From Scatophagus argus (Eukaryota > Chordata > Actinopteri > Scatophagidae): DNA of 64,000 nucleotides. The notes beneath the pieces were generated by a model that worked only from the letters and a program-made list of their open reading frames with translations, searched no databases and was not told the DNA's origin. A program made the position numbers and the translations under genes. This document shows, in pieces, positions 34,450-48,084 of the stretch; positions within the stretch are counted from its first letter, which is position 1, and each line of letters opens with the position of its first letter. The stretch is from contig NC_058504.1 of assembly GCF_020382885.2 (NCBI RefSeq), positions 9,166,519 through 9,230,518 of the forward strand, in the 5' to 3' direction.

Positions 34450-36880
34450 CCCAATGATAACCAAACTGCGTGGCAAAATTCACACTAAACTTAATTTACA
34501 CCTTACTGCATTATAAATAAGTGTATTGCACAACTTACATATTTAAGGTCCCAGTTAAACAAAGTAATAAAATATTAGGTGTCTCATAGCAAAAAGGCTT
34601 CCTGTCAAAGAACGACTGGCAGATGGGCATTATTTTTGAAGATGATGAACAGGCGGCTTCCATCACCTCACCCCCTGCTGTTCTGACTGCCTGCACTTAG
34701 TTTGACATGAGGTAGAGAGGTTAAAGTTACAGTTAATAATTATTTATGAAATTACACACACACATTGTCAGCTGTTAGTAACTATCAATTCCTGTCAAAT
34801 GCTCGCTGATATCTATCAAATTGGCAGATATTACTTTTCTCGCTATGGTCCATATTTTCAAATTACCTTGTTCAATTTAACAGTTGAAATGAAATTGTTA
34901 CGCATCCATTGGTGGATTAATAATTGTAATACAAGTTTATAAAAATCTTGTGAAAACATTTCGTTGAGTGACCGTCTGAATGGCTAGAGGCAAATAAATC
35001 TCTGTTTGTGCAGGTTGTGAGTGTGCAGCACACTGCTTTTCTTTTCTGAAATTAGTGCGTAGTGTCGCCACGTAACACTTCTTTGCACCTTGGGCCCCTC
35101 AGCTTTTCACATCAATGAATTGTCCTATTGTAAGATAATTGTAAAGCCAAGTTGAAGATGTCACGCTAAAACCAGAGGCCATTGAAGATCCTTAATTGGC
35201 TCTAAGTGAATCTTCTGCAGTGGGAAATAATGCATGAGCTATACAGTGGTGCTGTTACTGTATACGTTTTGCATGTGTGTGCAGCAGCCTATGGAGTTAC
35301 TGGTGTATATAACTCACACTGCTGTTGCCTGCCTGTCTGGAGTGATAGCTTCATTATTCATGGTTGCGTGTAGACAGCAGCGCTTAATCTCTACATTGAA
35401 TGGGGCAGCCTGTGACTCTGGGAGTAAATGCTCATGCTCGGTCAGCCTTATCTGGCCGTTGCTGAGGAATGGAGGGGCATCAGAGAGAGAGAGAGAGAGA
35501 TAGAGAGACTGCAGAGCTGGGTCTCAGGGTGGCAGTGGCAGCTAAACGCTCCATCCCGTTGTAATGTTCAGGAGCAATTAGCCAGACTGGACCAGGGAGC
35601 AGGGCCATATATTCTCTGTGGTGAAAGGGTCTGGGCAGGGGGTCTATTGGTGCTTGACAGGTGCAGTGGGAAGAAGGCGTCAGGAGTTTGGGGAATCGAA
35701 ACCAGAGATGAGGCCAAATGACAGCGTCTCTGGCTTCTGGGGTCAGATGCTTTTTTTCACCCCTGGAGGCTCCAGAGCACAGCAAGAGATTCTTCCTGCT
35801 CTGACACTGTATTTTAGTGTATGCATGTGCATTAGTCCGGTGTGTACAGACATGTGTGCTTCAATGCGTATGTGTGTATGGGGTGTTCTAGGGGTATACA
35901 AGTGAAAGAAACCGGAGGGGGGGCATGTTTTGAGTCACGGTAATCATCTGTCTTACTTCATCTGGCTCAGACTCGCACAAAGAACTTCGGGAACACCTCT
36001 TGTTTAAACATCCAAGTGTCCACTAGTATTATATGACATCCATGAGGAGCTTTGATCGTTCAGCTGAAACTCTGGTGATTAAAACAAAAAAAAAAATCCT
36101 GTCTGAGGTGTTTTGACATGTTGTTGATGCCAAAAATTGAAGCATGTATTCTGCAGCCGCATTAAAGAATAATCTGGACTATTCTGTATTGTAGAAGGGG
36201 ACACACATGAGTCATTGTACAGTCCATTAGAGGGAGGAAAAGCTGTGTTGCCGACCATGTCATGTTTTTTTTTTCTCTCTTGCTTCCTGGCTTTTCTGCT
36301 TGAACTCAGTAATCCTGGATACAGCCATTACAAATCCTGCTGTCTTGACTTGAGACCCGAGACGGGAGACAGGGTCTGCAACTTGGTTTCATTTAGCATT
36401 CCTCTGGGCTTTACGGGCAGGTGTTTAACATTACTGGCAGGATATTTATTGGCAACTTTAAAGTCAACTTTTTTGCTTACCTCTCAATTAGGCACACACA
36501 CATACAATGTGTGCAATGTAGATGCATGCTCACACATACACGGCAGACAGGCAGGCATGCATAAAAACACATAAAGTATGTTCCGTGCAACAAACTTGAC
36601 AGAGTGGATACTTAATGTAACATATTCTTACACTGTCACACACACTTTATGCCTTTTGAAGCACAGATTCCCATCCTTAGAATCCAACCCTGACCCATGA
36701 ACTTTTCTATCTCTCTGTGTGCACCCCTCTTCCCCATTATGGCAAGTCAGTGTATGATGTGGAGCAGAAATAGGGTTGGAGGTACGATGGGATGTGTGGC
36801 CTGTAATTACCGAGGCTTAGCGGGGCCAGTGGCTATGATGTGCAATTCTCAAATCAAGGTGCAGCCTGAAGACTCGGCCG
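34450..36880. other. Gene-free stretch
   Basis: Holds a short GA repeat near 35480-35510 and single-copy-looking sequence. I recognise no gene or RNA. Confidence 0.4.
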
Positions 36881-36889
36881 GACGCACTG

Positions 36890-36903
36890 CTGCCCTCTGC
36901 TAC
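36890..36903 (-). promoter_or_regulatory. CTCF-like site, minus orientation
   Basis: CTGCCCTCTGCTAC matches 12 of 14 positions of the reverse-complement CTCF core (SYGCCMYCTRSTGG). It faces the plus-oriented sites at 22.36, 22.57 and 31.65 kb, the convergent arrangement expected for loop anchors. Confidence 0.35.
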
Positions 36904-36909
36904 TTGATT

Positions 36910-38440
36910 GCTGGCAGCTGGGTGAGCCATGTCAAGTGGCAGACTGGGAAATGTGAAATCCCAGATAAAGCACAGAGCCCTAAAAAGCCATGAAGCTCCA
37001 GTAATGAGGAAAGTGATGGGGTTTGGGGTTTGGACAGGCAGGCAAGCAGCCAACGGTAACGCTTTCTACCTCTCTCTCTCTTCTTGGTGTCTGTATGTGA
37101 AAAAGAGAGGAGAGGTGAAGGTGTTTGTATATTTGACTTTTATAATCCTGGATTTAGAAGGATCCACCAAACTCCAACAATGCAGAACTGGTGGGTAGGT
37201 CGGCACAGCTCTAGATATACCCAAACTAAATCCTCTGGGGTCACCCTCAGACATCATATCATATCGAATCATGAACCTAAAAGTACATCCTGCCTAGTCT
37301 TCCTTTGAAAGTCATGTTAAAACCCCTGTAATGTTCCCTGCTCAAGAGCAGCAGAAAAATTCCCGATATTAATGGCTGCATTCCTGATTCAGAACGATTC
37401 CTGAGCAGTTGTAGCAGTTAAACACATTCCTAGTTTTGTGGAGGCCATTATTCCTGCTTCTTAATCACCCCCTCGGCTTTTATAACCTCCCCAAGCCTTA
37501 GTGTGTGGCTGAGGGGGGGGGAGACACGACACCACATGTGGGCAGAGACCAGGAAATAACGGCACTGCCAGGCCCCCTCCCCTTATCTAAACTAACCACC
37601 ACTAACAACATACAGGACACCAGTGCATATATCATCCATTTTACAGTATGACAGTAAATCAGAACAGTCATGATTTTAAAGGGTATTTCTGTTATTGTCA
37701 ATATCATATATATGTTTGTTTGTTTTCAGCAAACCTTACTCAAACAGGAGCTATTTTAGTAGTTTAAGTATTAACGCACATTTGGTGCCCTTATGAGTGT
37801 TCACAGCAGTTTTTGGAACTCAGAAACCACAGTGTCCACGTTCAGCCTATAGCCACGGTTCAGTGGTGTCACTGATGTGTTTTTAATAGTTTTAGATGCA
37901 TAAAATCAATCAGAAGTTTGCTACGCAGACATTTCTTGGTTAATAAGATGAATTTAATGTTGGTTTTTTTGGTATTTTATGATTTGTTTACAATAACAAA
38001 AATTCAGCCTTGTCCTTAAAGATTTCTTTGGTTCTTGTGCAAGGTCCTTAATACAACAGAGAGCTTTAGAGGGAAGATGAAGCAAAACAGATCTCATGGT
38101 TTACCTGCTTCCATCCATCAGTATCTCCTTACCTGCTCCCTTGATAAGGTTGTAATTAGGCTGCACATAGGTTACAAATGTAGTTCTAAGCGGATCCTCT
38201 GCTAAACCTGCTATACAGTCTATTGTACTATGTAATGCAGCTAGGGTTTAGCCTCTAGCTTGCACTTGTCAGTATGTGTGAAGTGGCTTGTGTGGCTGGT
38301 GATTTAGTTACACTTAACAGAGACACCTTGGTGCTCAGACACCAAACAGATCTAGTTCACTGTGTTGGGTGACTTGTTGTCAAACTGGGCCTGATGGCAT
38401 AATTTACCCAGTTCACAGCCATGCATACTGTTTAGCAGAC
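36910..38440. other. Gene-free stretch
   Basis: No gene or RNA recognised. The segment at about 37321-37480 is high-complexity and might be conserved, but I have no direct support for this. Confidence 0.35.
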
Positions 38441-38441
38441 T

Positions 38442-38632
38442 GGGGGGGGGGGGGGGGGGGGGGGTAGAGAATCATTGCTTGTTTACCCTGCGCCTGGTGA
38501 CCCCCTGCCAGCAACTACATCAATTATCACCTTGGAGGAATGTGGGACCCTTGTGTTAAATTCCCTTTGACCCCCTTGTTGGAGGAGGTCAGGGGGTGGG
38601 CACCCTCCCCTGCGGGGGGTGGGGGTGGGGGG
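38442..38632 (+). repeat. G23 homopolymer and nearby G-tracts
   Basis: An unbroken run of 23 G lies at 38442-38464. About 120 bases on, 38581-38632 carries several more G-tracts of three to six. Both could form G-quadruplexes. Such runs are also a common place for sequencing length error. Confidence 0.9.
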
Positions 38633-38639
38633 TGCACTC

Positions 38640-41230
38640 AGTGGGTGCAGGGTAAGTGCTGTGTGTGTTCATGTATGTGTGGTGGTCCAGTGAGAATCCT
38701 TAAGATCTCCATCCCCAGTCTTTCAACCAGCTGCTATGCCCACAGACCCCCAGCACAGTAAACAAGATTTGCGTGGTGTGTTTACAATGTAAATTGGTTT
38801 CTAAAGTTCTTAATTTCACTTTGGGTAACACCAAAGGTGGTCTGGGGGCATACATGTAAAAATTATAAAGTCATAGTTAACTCTAGATTTCACAAAATTG
38901 AATAATATGACCAAAAAAAAAGTTAACAGCTACTTTTTGCCTCATTATTACATTAAGGATGCATCAGTAAATTAGCCCAACTGCTGGCACACCTTGAAAA
39001 CCTCAACATTTGTGATTTTAATGTGTTTGTTTGTCTCAAGCTGTTTTTAGTGCACAAGTGTAAATCCCAACTTTACAAGTCAGTGTAGAGCGCAGCGTAA
39101 AGGGCGGCTGTTAATGTGCATGTGTGTGAGTCACAGAGTTAGTGAAAAAGAAAGAGAGTGAGAGAGATTTAGACGTGAAAGGTTATTATGTTTGATTCTT
39201 GTCGCTTTAGAAGGTACTCAGATGTGAACATGTAACATGTGTTTTGGCGCAGGCATGTAGTCAGGCACACATCTTTTTTCCTCCTCCATCTTCCCTGTGC
39301 CCCATATCAAATGTCTTTGTGAGTGTGAAGAAAGTCGTTGGGAAGTAGTATCACATGTGCTGTAGGGAGTGAAGATACCATGGAAATCAATTGCGTATGG
39401 ATTCACTATTTTCTGACCATGATTGATGCTCCAAGCTTATGCATTTTTATCTTCTCCTTTACAGGCTCTCTATCATGGCTGTCTGGAGAGCACAGTGCTG
39501 TTTGCTCCCCACTTATAGCTGAGGTAAGATACCAAAATTGTGAGCTTGTCTGCCGATCTGTCTGCTTTAGATGACATTGTTGACATAATATAGTGCTACA
39601 GTTTCTTGTATGATGTATTGTCAAAGGAACAGTTTCTGTGTTCTAATAGTTTTGTAGTCAGTAGGGGGAGGAAATGTCTCCCTGAAATGTCTCCCTGAAA
39701 TGTCTCACTGATTTTAACCCCTGTTACCCAAGCACCAGCAACTGTGCCCTGTCCTGAGTAGTCTGCGTTAAGATATGCATTGATTAACTCCTTGAAAGCA
39801 GTCACCCATGAAAGGTGAGGGCCTTTACACGTTGTGACAAACCAAAGTATCCCTGCAGTGTCATCAGATCACCTTGCCACTTCCAATTAACGGTCTTCTT
39901 GAACCCCTTCGGTCTTGTTGACAGGACAGAAACGCTGCAGCGAGCCTGACCGGAGACCTAGCCCTGAAGATCCAAAGCTCTCATCATTTATTTATCCACA
40001 CACAGGCAGACAATACAACACAACACATGCCCCTCCTGTACCAGGACCAGCATCTGCCAGTTAGAAGAGGGTTCAGCAAAGTTTAGGTGGGGTTAGGTGG
40101 GAACGGGATGGACCAGCTCAGCTAGCACACACTCACACACGCACAAGGCACAATCAGAACATAATCTGCACCTTTTTGTCTGTAGCTGAACTTCTTCAGT
40201 GTTGTCATGGCGATGTAATTTTCTCCCCCAGAGGGGCTGTTGTTCTGTTGCCAATTGGACTGTAATGTTGGTGGTGGCTGAAAGGAAGGAGGGGGGGGGG
40301 CAGGGTGCACTTGACTGTACTCTGATAAGGAGTTCTTTGAGGAGAAAGCTATGATGTACTGAACTTGAGAAAGCCTTTTGATCTCAGTTTGTATGCTAAT
40401 GAATCTGGTCTTATGTATGCATTGTAAAGCAACTCTTTGCCTTTGTTTATTTAGATGGGTTTATGTGGAGCCTTTATCCTTCAGACGTTATTGTGTCATT
40501 TGCATTAACCTCATTCCAAAGATAATTGCAGCGGTTGCAGGCTTTCTTTCAATTTGCCTGTTTTGTGTGTGCTCCTGCACACACAGCCAAACTTCTGTCT
40601 GTTTGATAGCCTGACTGCAAGCCCCTCTCACTTTGCAGACTTCTGTCTCCCTCAGCACACTTGCTCCCGCAGCACTCATCCACGAGCAACGCACTCATTC
40701 ACACGCACTTTCGCATGACTACACAAATGCACAAACAGGACTTTCAGCCTTCACTGGCTCACGCACACAAAACACACTCGCTTACTCGCTCAGGAATTAT
40801 CGCGGTAGTAAAACTAGAGAGGAAGAATGAGAGGAAAGAGGACTTAGAGTAGAGGGAGTGAAAAGGATAGCAGTTGCCCCAGCAGAAGTATTTTATTTCC
40901 CCAAGCGGTTTTTAAATGTTAGCCATGTCCACGAACCAGTCATGAGGACAGGCCATCATTGTTCTCTGCTGTAGCTGCTCATAGGCTGATGTAAAAATGA
41001 AAGCAAAGTCTATTCTACACACACCGTTTGCACTATAATAGAATGAGAATGATAATAAAATTTGTTTGTTCACAGGTGCACAATATCACTGCTGTTCTTA
41101 CTTTTAGTGGCTGCACAGCTCAGCAGTGTACTTATGCTGCGCTTTGAGGGTGACAGAGATGTGACAGATGTTGATTCTGGTGGTGTTCTGTTGCTCCCAC
41201 TTTTTCGTTCTCTGTCTGTACTTACTCTAC
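38640..41230. other. Gene-free stretch with a small tandem repeat
   Basis: GAAATGTCTCCCT is repeated three times in tandem at 39671-39709, the last copy with one change. TCAGTAGGGGGAGG (39658-39671) just before it matches 12 of 14 CTCF core positions. GTTGTCATGGCGAT (40201-40214) resembles an RFX X-box. No gene seen. Confidence 0.45.

Positions 41231-41231
<1 letters not shown>

Positions 41232-41263
<32 letters not shown>
41232..41263. repeat. (TG)16 microsatellite
   Basis: Perfect TG dinucleotide tract. The frames running through it on both strands are low-complexity artefacts. Confidence 0.95.
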
Positions 41264-41264
<1 letters not shown>

Positions 41265-44200
41265 CTCTGGTCTGCTGCTTTGGCACAAAAAGGAAGACCA
41301 GGCTGCCCCATTCTTTGTTTTGCTTCTTGTAGGAAACCAGCAGCAAATTGTGGCTCAATGAGGCGTTGCTGTTTTGTATGGTCTGATAAAGTGCAAACGA
41401 AACCGTCTGGGCCGCACTGGCCTGCTGCACTGTTTCCTATTGAAGCTGTGAATGTAGGCCTGTGTGATGCTTGGTTAGTGTTGAACATTAGGTGACGAGG
41501 CGGGTGGGGGGCTGCTGAGTGTAGGGACCATTCAAACAGTTTTAAGATGTCACCCAGTGTTTGGAGCTGGTGTCCGCTGTGTTTAACTGTGATGAGGGAT
41601 GATTAGAGCTCTGTTTAAGACTGGAGGAGAATTTTCTGTCTTGCCTGCTTCCAAGGATTTCAAAATCCCAATATTGTAGAGTTCTCAAAGAGCGCCAACA
41701 TGACACACTTGTCAAAGTGATCAGAGCAGAGCATATGTGTGTGGGTGTATTGATATGCATGCGGGAAATAGCCCAGTTTTTACTTCAGTGCATTCATCCA
41801 ACACCTGCAGTAACTACTTATGGTGGAAATGAAAGGGGTGACTCACTAAGTATGCAATATTTTCATGAAGATTTCGTACTCCTGGAATTTGAGCAAACAA
41901 CTACTTGAACATGATCTTAAGAGTTCATTGGATCAAAGATTGAAACATTCCCAAGCAGTGAAGTATGGAAATATTATTAAATAATCAGTACTTTTTGAGA
42001 AAAATGGCTGTGCATTGCATTACACATGGATGTATACATCTACTTAACTTAATCTATTGTGAAACTTTGGTTAAATATGAAGGTTTGCTCTTTCACAGTA
42101 AATAAAAGTGAAGGTACATCATTTTCTAAGAGCTGAAAACTCAAGCGTATTGCACCGGAGAAAAATGTAAGGGGGGACAACATTTGCATATTGCATTGTT
42201 AGGTGGCAGAAATGTACAACACCATAGGGATGCACAGGGAACATGTTCACAAATGCTGTGAAGATCCACAGATCAAGTTCATTGAGTCAAGCAAAACAAA
42301 CACATGGCTTGGGAGATAGACAAAGAAGGAGGATCTTGGGTGTGCCACGGCCCTTGTCTAAATCGGTTACGGGCCCACATGGGCGTTCTGCTCTCCAGAG
42401 GCTGTTGGGGTAATTATCTACCAGGGTGCACGAGTGGGAGTGTGTGTCAGACCGAGTGTGTTTCTGTGCTCATGTCTGTGACGTGCACGTGGGATTGTAA
42501 CGCTGGATGTTTCCAAGCATCCTGTCCTGCGTCCCGAGGCTGCGACCCCAAACAGGATGAAACGCATATCCACTCAACCCTATATGCTTCTTTACGCTTG
42601 TGTGGTCTATATGTTCCCCCCAAACATACACACACACAACCTTTATGTCTATCTATTTCTTATGTAGAAGATTTGCGGAAGGGGGTTCTGGGAGTCTCAG
42701 AGGAGGAGCGTGGCTTGGGGAAGAGACTGAAGAGCCATCTTTGACATAGGGCATGGGGCCCAACAGCACAAAGCCCCATTCCCTGCTCTTCCATGTGGAA
42801 AATGGCAGGAGAGCAAGAGGAGGAGGGGAACGAGGCAAAAAAAAAAAAAAAAAGTGGAGGAAAGAGCAGGAGGGAGCGACAATTAGTGGGATCTGCTAAT
42901 CACCAGGGCAACACTCATTTAATTGACATGTGAAATCTGAATTCATCTAACAAGTCGATAGGCAGTGCGACAATGGAGCAGCCGTCTAAGGTCTGCTGGT
43001 GGAAGCCAAGGCGGGGAAGGGACAGCTGAGGGCTGAGGCCAACGTCTTTGTTAGAAGTGGCTGTGTTGTTGGGCGAGAAGGTTGTCCACAAAGAGATTAT
43101 AAACCATTATGCCTTTGACCCTTTTGGATAAATAAGTACTCCACAGCTGCCTTTAAACACACAACAGACACACACCATAGCAAGGCTTGTTAAATTGTTC
43201 GCGTATGTTCTTGTTTTTTTGTTTTGTTTTTTTTCCAGCAGAAGGGAGAGTGAGTAAACTACGATTTGTTATACCACAATAAACCTGACCCTGATAATTC
43301 CAATGCCTTGGAAGAAGAAAATCACAAAAGGAGGCGTCCTGAAAAAAAACCCAAAACAAAACAAAAAACCCCTCAGCATTCTGTCCATCCCTGCTTTCAC
43401 AGAAATCAATAAGCTATTTAAGGTCATCAGAAAGCAGCATCACTGTCGTCCAGCTGCAACAGGAAGTGACAGCACACGACTCTCACTGCCACCTCAAGAA
43501 GTGAGTTGTAAAAGATGCAAAGCTTTACTCACAGCTCATTTATTCAGGATATTACAAAAATACACACACACACATACGTAGAGCCTGTATCCAATAAAAT
43601 TTCTCATTTTTTTTTCAATTTTTAACCAAACCAAATCTGCCAAGGGTCAGTCCCTGCCCCCAAAAAATCCAAATTTAAAAACTCATTTCCTCTCCAGTCA
43701 TCTTTTTTCTCCACCTTTCCTTTTCCTCAGCCATCCTCTCCTAACCTTTCATAAAATTATCTTTTTCACAACATGCTAAAAAAATCAATCGACAGTGATA
43801 TAACCCATGTAACACACATATTCCATTTCACTTTTCCACTTGTTACTATATTTGAAAGTAATGAAATGGAGAAATGGTACATTGTTTGACTGCAATGGCT
43901 TCTGCTGAGGCTACGGTAAGACCATTTGGACAAACCACACACAGAACTGCAGTAATGCTAGAACCTGTAGTGATAATAATAATGGCAATTAGTAAAGTTT
44001 GAATTAAATTTACATTTTAATATAACTCCCACCCCCATTTATATAATATATGTAATGACCCTCCTCCCCCCCTACTTCAGGAAATACCAATTAATGAATC
44101 CAATAACTCAATTATAAAGTGATTTATCTGTTTCAGTAGTTAATTATGATAAATTAATAGTGACCAAACTCTCTTTAAATGTGATGTTAACTAAATGTTA

Positions 44201-46380
44201 AAATGTGTAATCAGACCAAAGCCTATGAAAAAATTAGTACTTTCTCAAAATACATTAGAACCTCCCCTCCATCTATGTGATGTTGGTACATTCCCCCAGG
44301 AAGCCCTCCATAAAAGGAGTTCTAATAGACTGGCATTGGTTTGGCACTTCCTGGGTCTGAAACAGCTTGGTCAAATCCAGCCTAGAGGACAGGTAAGAAA
44401 ATCAAACATGATAATTGAACCAAAATGTTCAAATAATTCTCATTTGTGTAATGTTTCCTGTCCAACAAACAAATATTTGTCATGGTGCAAACATATCCAC
44501 AACAAACAAAACCAGCACTTATGTCAACAGGCCTCTCAGTCATACTTGGTACTCATTACCAAAGAGTGGTTACTTGAGTGTTCGGTGGCTGTAGAGCAGA
44601 TGTTTCACTCAGATGTGAGTGGAGATAGTAGAAATTACATAAAACCTAGTTCATATCTTTTTGCAGTTGGTAACTAGAGGAGTGCACTTGAATGCAGATC
44701 TCAACCAGGTTTGCCTTCAAGATGGAGGCTTGGATCTCACATGGTGCCAAACATTAGTGCATCAGAACATACCGGCTGTGGAATTAATCTGCTGATGCTC
44801 AGGTTTTTAGCAGAAACCAAACTCAAGGTACCAAAACTTTGCACTGACTGATCTAGAATGAATAGGTACTTGGAGTACAGACATAGTTCTGTTGCAGTTG
44901 TTGATCACCTCAAATATTACACTGATGGGTCCAGTATATGTGAGATTAGTTGCCCACACACACACAACCAAATGCGTGATCCCCTCCAGGCTTACACCTG
45001 GTGGAGATAAAAACCAGACAATCAGTTAAAGTCAGTTAGACCACCAGCTTAGTCGAACCACATTTTACAGGCCTCCAGGTCCACTGTGGCCTGATGTACT
45101 AGCAAATGGCAGTTGTCCTGTGTGAAAAGGAATTGCTCACGTTTGAATTTTTCTCTAAATGAAGTACTTTTAGTCAGCTGGATAGATGAAGTTTCTGTAT
45201 TTCCAACTAACTAAGGAAACTGTGGTTACAGACACTGTCTGTCTACCTGCGGCCTCCCTGGTCTGACTACACCTGACTGACACATACAGCTCTGGTCTCC
45301 ATCGAACCAGCCCTCCGTATCACAGGTGAGTCCTGTCCACACTGTAAACTGTTCGGATTATGGTCAGATGATTCCAGGTTTCCGCCATATCTGCCATGTA
45401 CATGCTTAGTCAACCCCAAAGGCACTGCTCATCTGCTTATTCTGGTACATGTCTTTCAATTTGGGATATTTTAGTGACCTCCACATCGCTACAGCTTACT
45501 TCCCAAACATACTTGTGTGCTTTTGATCTCCCTCTGCTAACAGATAGTTCTATTGTCAGAGGTGACTTTGTAGAAGTGGCAGAGAGTCAGAGGAGACTCA
45601 GGATACTTCCAAGTCTTTCAGCCAGAGTGTAATCCTCTTCTTTTATCTCTGTGGCTGATCTTTGCCAAAGCGCTGTGTGTGAGAATGATTCAATGAGTGC
45701 CTGCTTTTGTGTGGAGCTCAGTCACGTTTTCCCTCCCTCTCTTACTGTCTCTCTCTCTCTCGTTCTCTAATTCTCACTTGGGTATCTATTGTTGCGTGAT
45801 GTTGCAGAGTGACCTTTCAGTGTTCACCTCCTCTCTGTTTTGGACAACAATGGTTGCCGATATGATGTTGCTCTGTTGTTATGATAAAAAATCTCTCTTT
45901 TTTTCCCCCTCTTTCTGACACACACGCATACATGCACACACACACATTCAGACAGTCTCCACCTTGCACTTACACACCAGACATGCTTATGTCCAGAATC
46001 ACAGCTGGACTGATGTGTGTGCATGTGTGTTTATTATAGATACTTGTGTGTTTCCTTTGAGGGTTGGAGAGTGGGCTACATCTAGGGCATCTGATTGGCC
46101 CACTGGCATAGGAGCCAGCAGGATGGCTGGATAGACGTATGGAGACTAGCATGAATTTTTCTGTGTGTCATGTAGCTTTCCCTCTCAGAGCTTTGGCCAA
46201 TAGATTCTATATTAGATTGCATTACAGATTAGAGCCAATGCAACTGGGAGCGCATAAATGTGTGTGTATGTGTGCGAGTTTGTGTGTCTACACAGCTCAT
46301 CTGTGCAAGAGCACTTTTATCCTCCGTGAACAAATCTGCACGGTCTCTGCTCAGCGAGGTGATCACAAAATGCATTTGCC
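41264..46380. other. Gene-free stretch
   Basis: Contains a 17-base A-run at about 42837-42853. The longest frames (42304-42744 and 44195-44677) have ATG starts but no domain or family similarity that I recognise, and no neighbouring splice structure. I do not call them genes. Confidence 0.4.
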
Positions 46381-46385
46381 TCCCC

Positions 46386-46480
46386 CAGACTAATCATTAA
46401 TTATTAACGGCAGATTTGACTTGGCAGATCGATGCAGTGGCTACCCATCATTAGAAGATTAAGACTGCACCTAAATATGT
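46386..46480. promoter_or_regulatory. Homeodomain-motif block, candidate enhancer
   Basis: CTAATCATTAATTATTAAC (46390-46408) packs several TAAT cores. It is followed by non-repetitive sequence with CATCATTAG (46447-46455). The call is based on motif clustering alone. Confidence 0.25.
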
Positions 46481-47925
46481 TTTCAACCAATCAAAATGTC
46501 AGAATTTATTGAAAATCCCTTAAGCTAATGGAAGACAGTTGCTACGTGATTCTTTGCTGTAGAGTTTATGGGCTTATTGTGCTCAAAGAGAGCAATTCCG
46601 GCACACATTTTCAAAGATGCACTGATAACCCATATTTACTGTTGTTTATGGGCTGCTGTTGTTTTTTTTTTGTTGTTTTGTTTTTTTATCTGAAAACAGC
46701 TGTCACAAAGTACTCATTTGACGGAATTATAAATCAAAGTATAGGAATATTTCATGGTTTCAGATGAATTTCAATTTTACCTTCATCACCAACAAAGAGA
46801 TCCAATATTAGTGTGACACAATACATCAAATAATTAAACCCTCAATATACAGTCTGTATGCACAGAGCAACGTCTGGTCAGGGACAAAAAAATCTCTGTA
46901 GATACAAAAATAAAAGAAACAAACAAACAAAAAAAACATGTGGCATTGGAGTTGAGAAGCTCATTGAACCACAAATTTAGTCCCAATTTTCCTCCACATT
47001 TCTAATACAGAATTTATTTCAGTGGCAGAAAAGGTGGACACTCAAATAACATGACCAAACCTTACCAAACTACTAATTTAACTTCATTGATATCGCAATC
47101 AAAATTGCAGTCTTCAATAATCGGGAGTTACCTCTTCTCTTCTTCTTTCATCCTTGACCTGTTTAACCTGACAATAGAAGAAAGGAAAGGACAGAAGTAA
47201 AACTAGAGGCCAAGGGTGGGAAAGACAAGAGGGAAAGTAAGAATAGCACAAGGAGAGAAGAGAAGAGAGGAGACATGAAGAGCGCTGAAAACAGAAGCTT
47301 ATACTCCTCTCTGTGGCAGGATCTGGCCTGTTACAGCTCCTAACTCTGTCATTTCACTTGTCAACATCATCCACTGTAACTCATGCAGTGCAGGGCCAAA
47401 CCACCAAGGCACACCATACATGAAGCACGCACACACACGCATTAAAAAAATAAACAAAATGTGACCATGCATGCACACATACTGCCCATATGAACACGAA
47501 GAAACAGAATAACAGACACACATACATATTCACACACAAAAACAGCCGCACCATCGCCACGGTTGCACATGCCACATGGTAGGACACACACACACACACG
47601 CACACACACATAGACAGTGCTGCTTATTGAAAGCATGGCAGCACCGTCAACTCCAGACGGCTCCGCTCTCTCCACCTGTCAAAAAAGAATCAAGAGGAAA
47701 ATTCACCTGGCTGGTATCTCAATCTCCTTTGGCGCTTAGCTTAGCTTAGCTCAACCCGTCTGGCTCAGCAGCTCTGCTCCCCTCCCTACCTCTTTACCAA
47801 CTCTCACTCTCTCTTAGTCTTTTTAAAGCATGTCAGCAGTTACGCGGCACAGCGGTCTCAGTAAGGCTGCTAACGTGGCTAAGTGTCCCTGGGCCTTTTC
47901 GTTAGTCGGGGCTGTCTTTCTTAAT
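46481..47925. other. Gene-free stretch
   Basis: CA-rich interrupted repeats lie near 47430-47450 and 47587-47610. No gene recognised. Confidence 0.4.
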
Positions 47926-47926
47926 C

Positions 47927-47928
<2 letters not shown>

Positions 47929-47964
<36 letters not shown>

Positions 47965-47982
47965 TGTGTGTGTGAGTGTGTC
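47929..47982. repeat. (TG)n microsatellite, interrupted
   Basis: About 16 perfect TG units followed by interrupted TG sequence. Confidence 0.93.
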
Positions 47983-48084
47983 TGTGCGCTTCACAGATGG
48001 CAATGGGAGGGGAGGGGGAGTCGAAGGGGGTGATGGAGAGAGCTGTCTGAGGCTCCGGCAGCTCTCGTGTCTCTCAGGCGAGGC

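Noticed and set aside
34112..34483. Minus-strand frame with Ser-Ile-Tyr-Leu repeats
   Set aside because: A translation of the GATA microsatellite, not a protein.
42304..42744. 146-residue ATG-started plus-strand frame
   Set aside because: Crosses CA repeats and TG-rich sequence and shows no family similarity, so it is most likely a chance frame.
44195..44677. 160-residue ATG-started plus-strand frame
   Set aside because: No recognisable domain, signal peptide or family motif. The composition fits chance in a long desert. It could be a decayed mobile element, but nothing identifies one.
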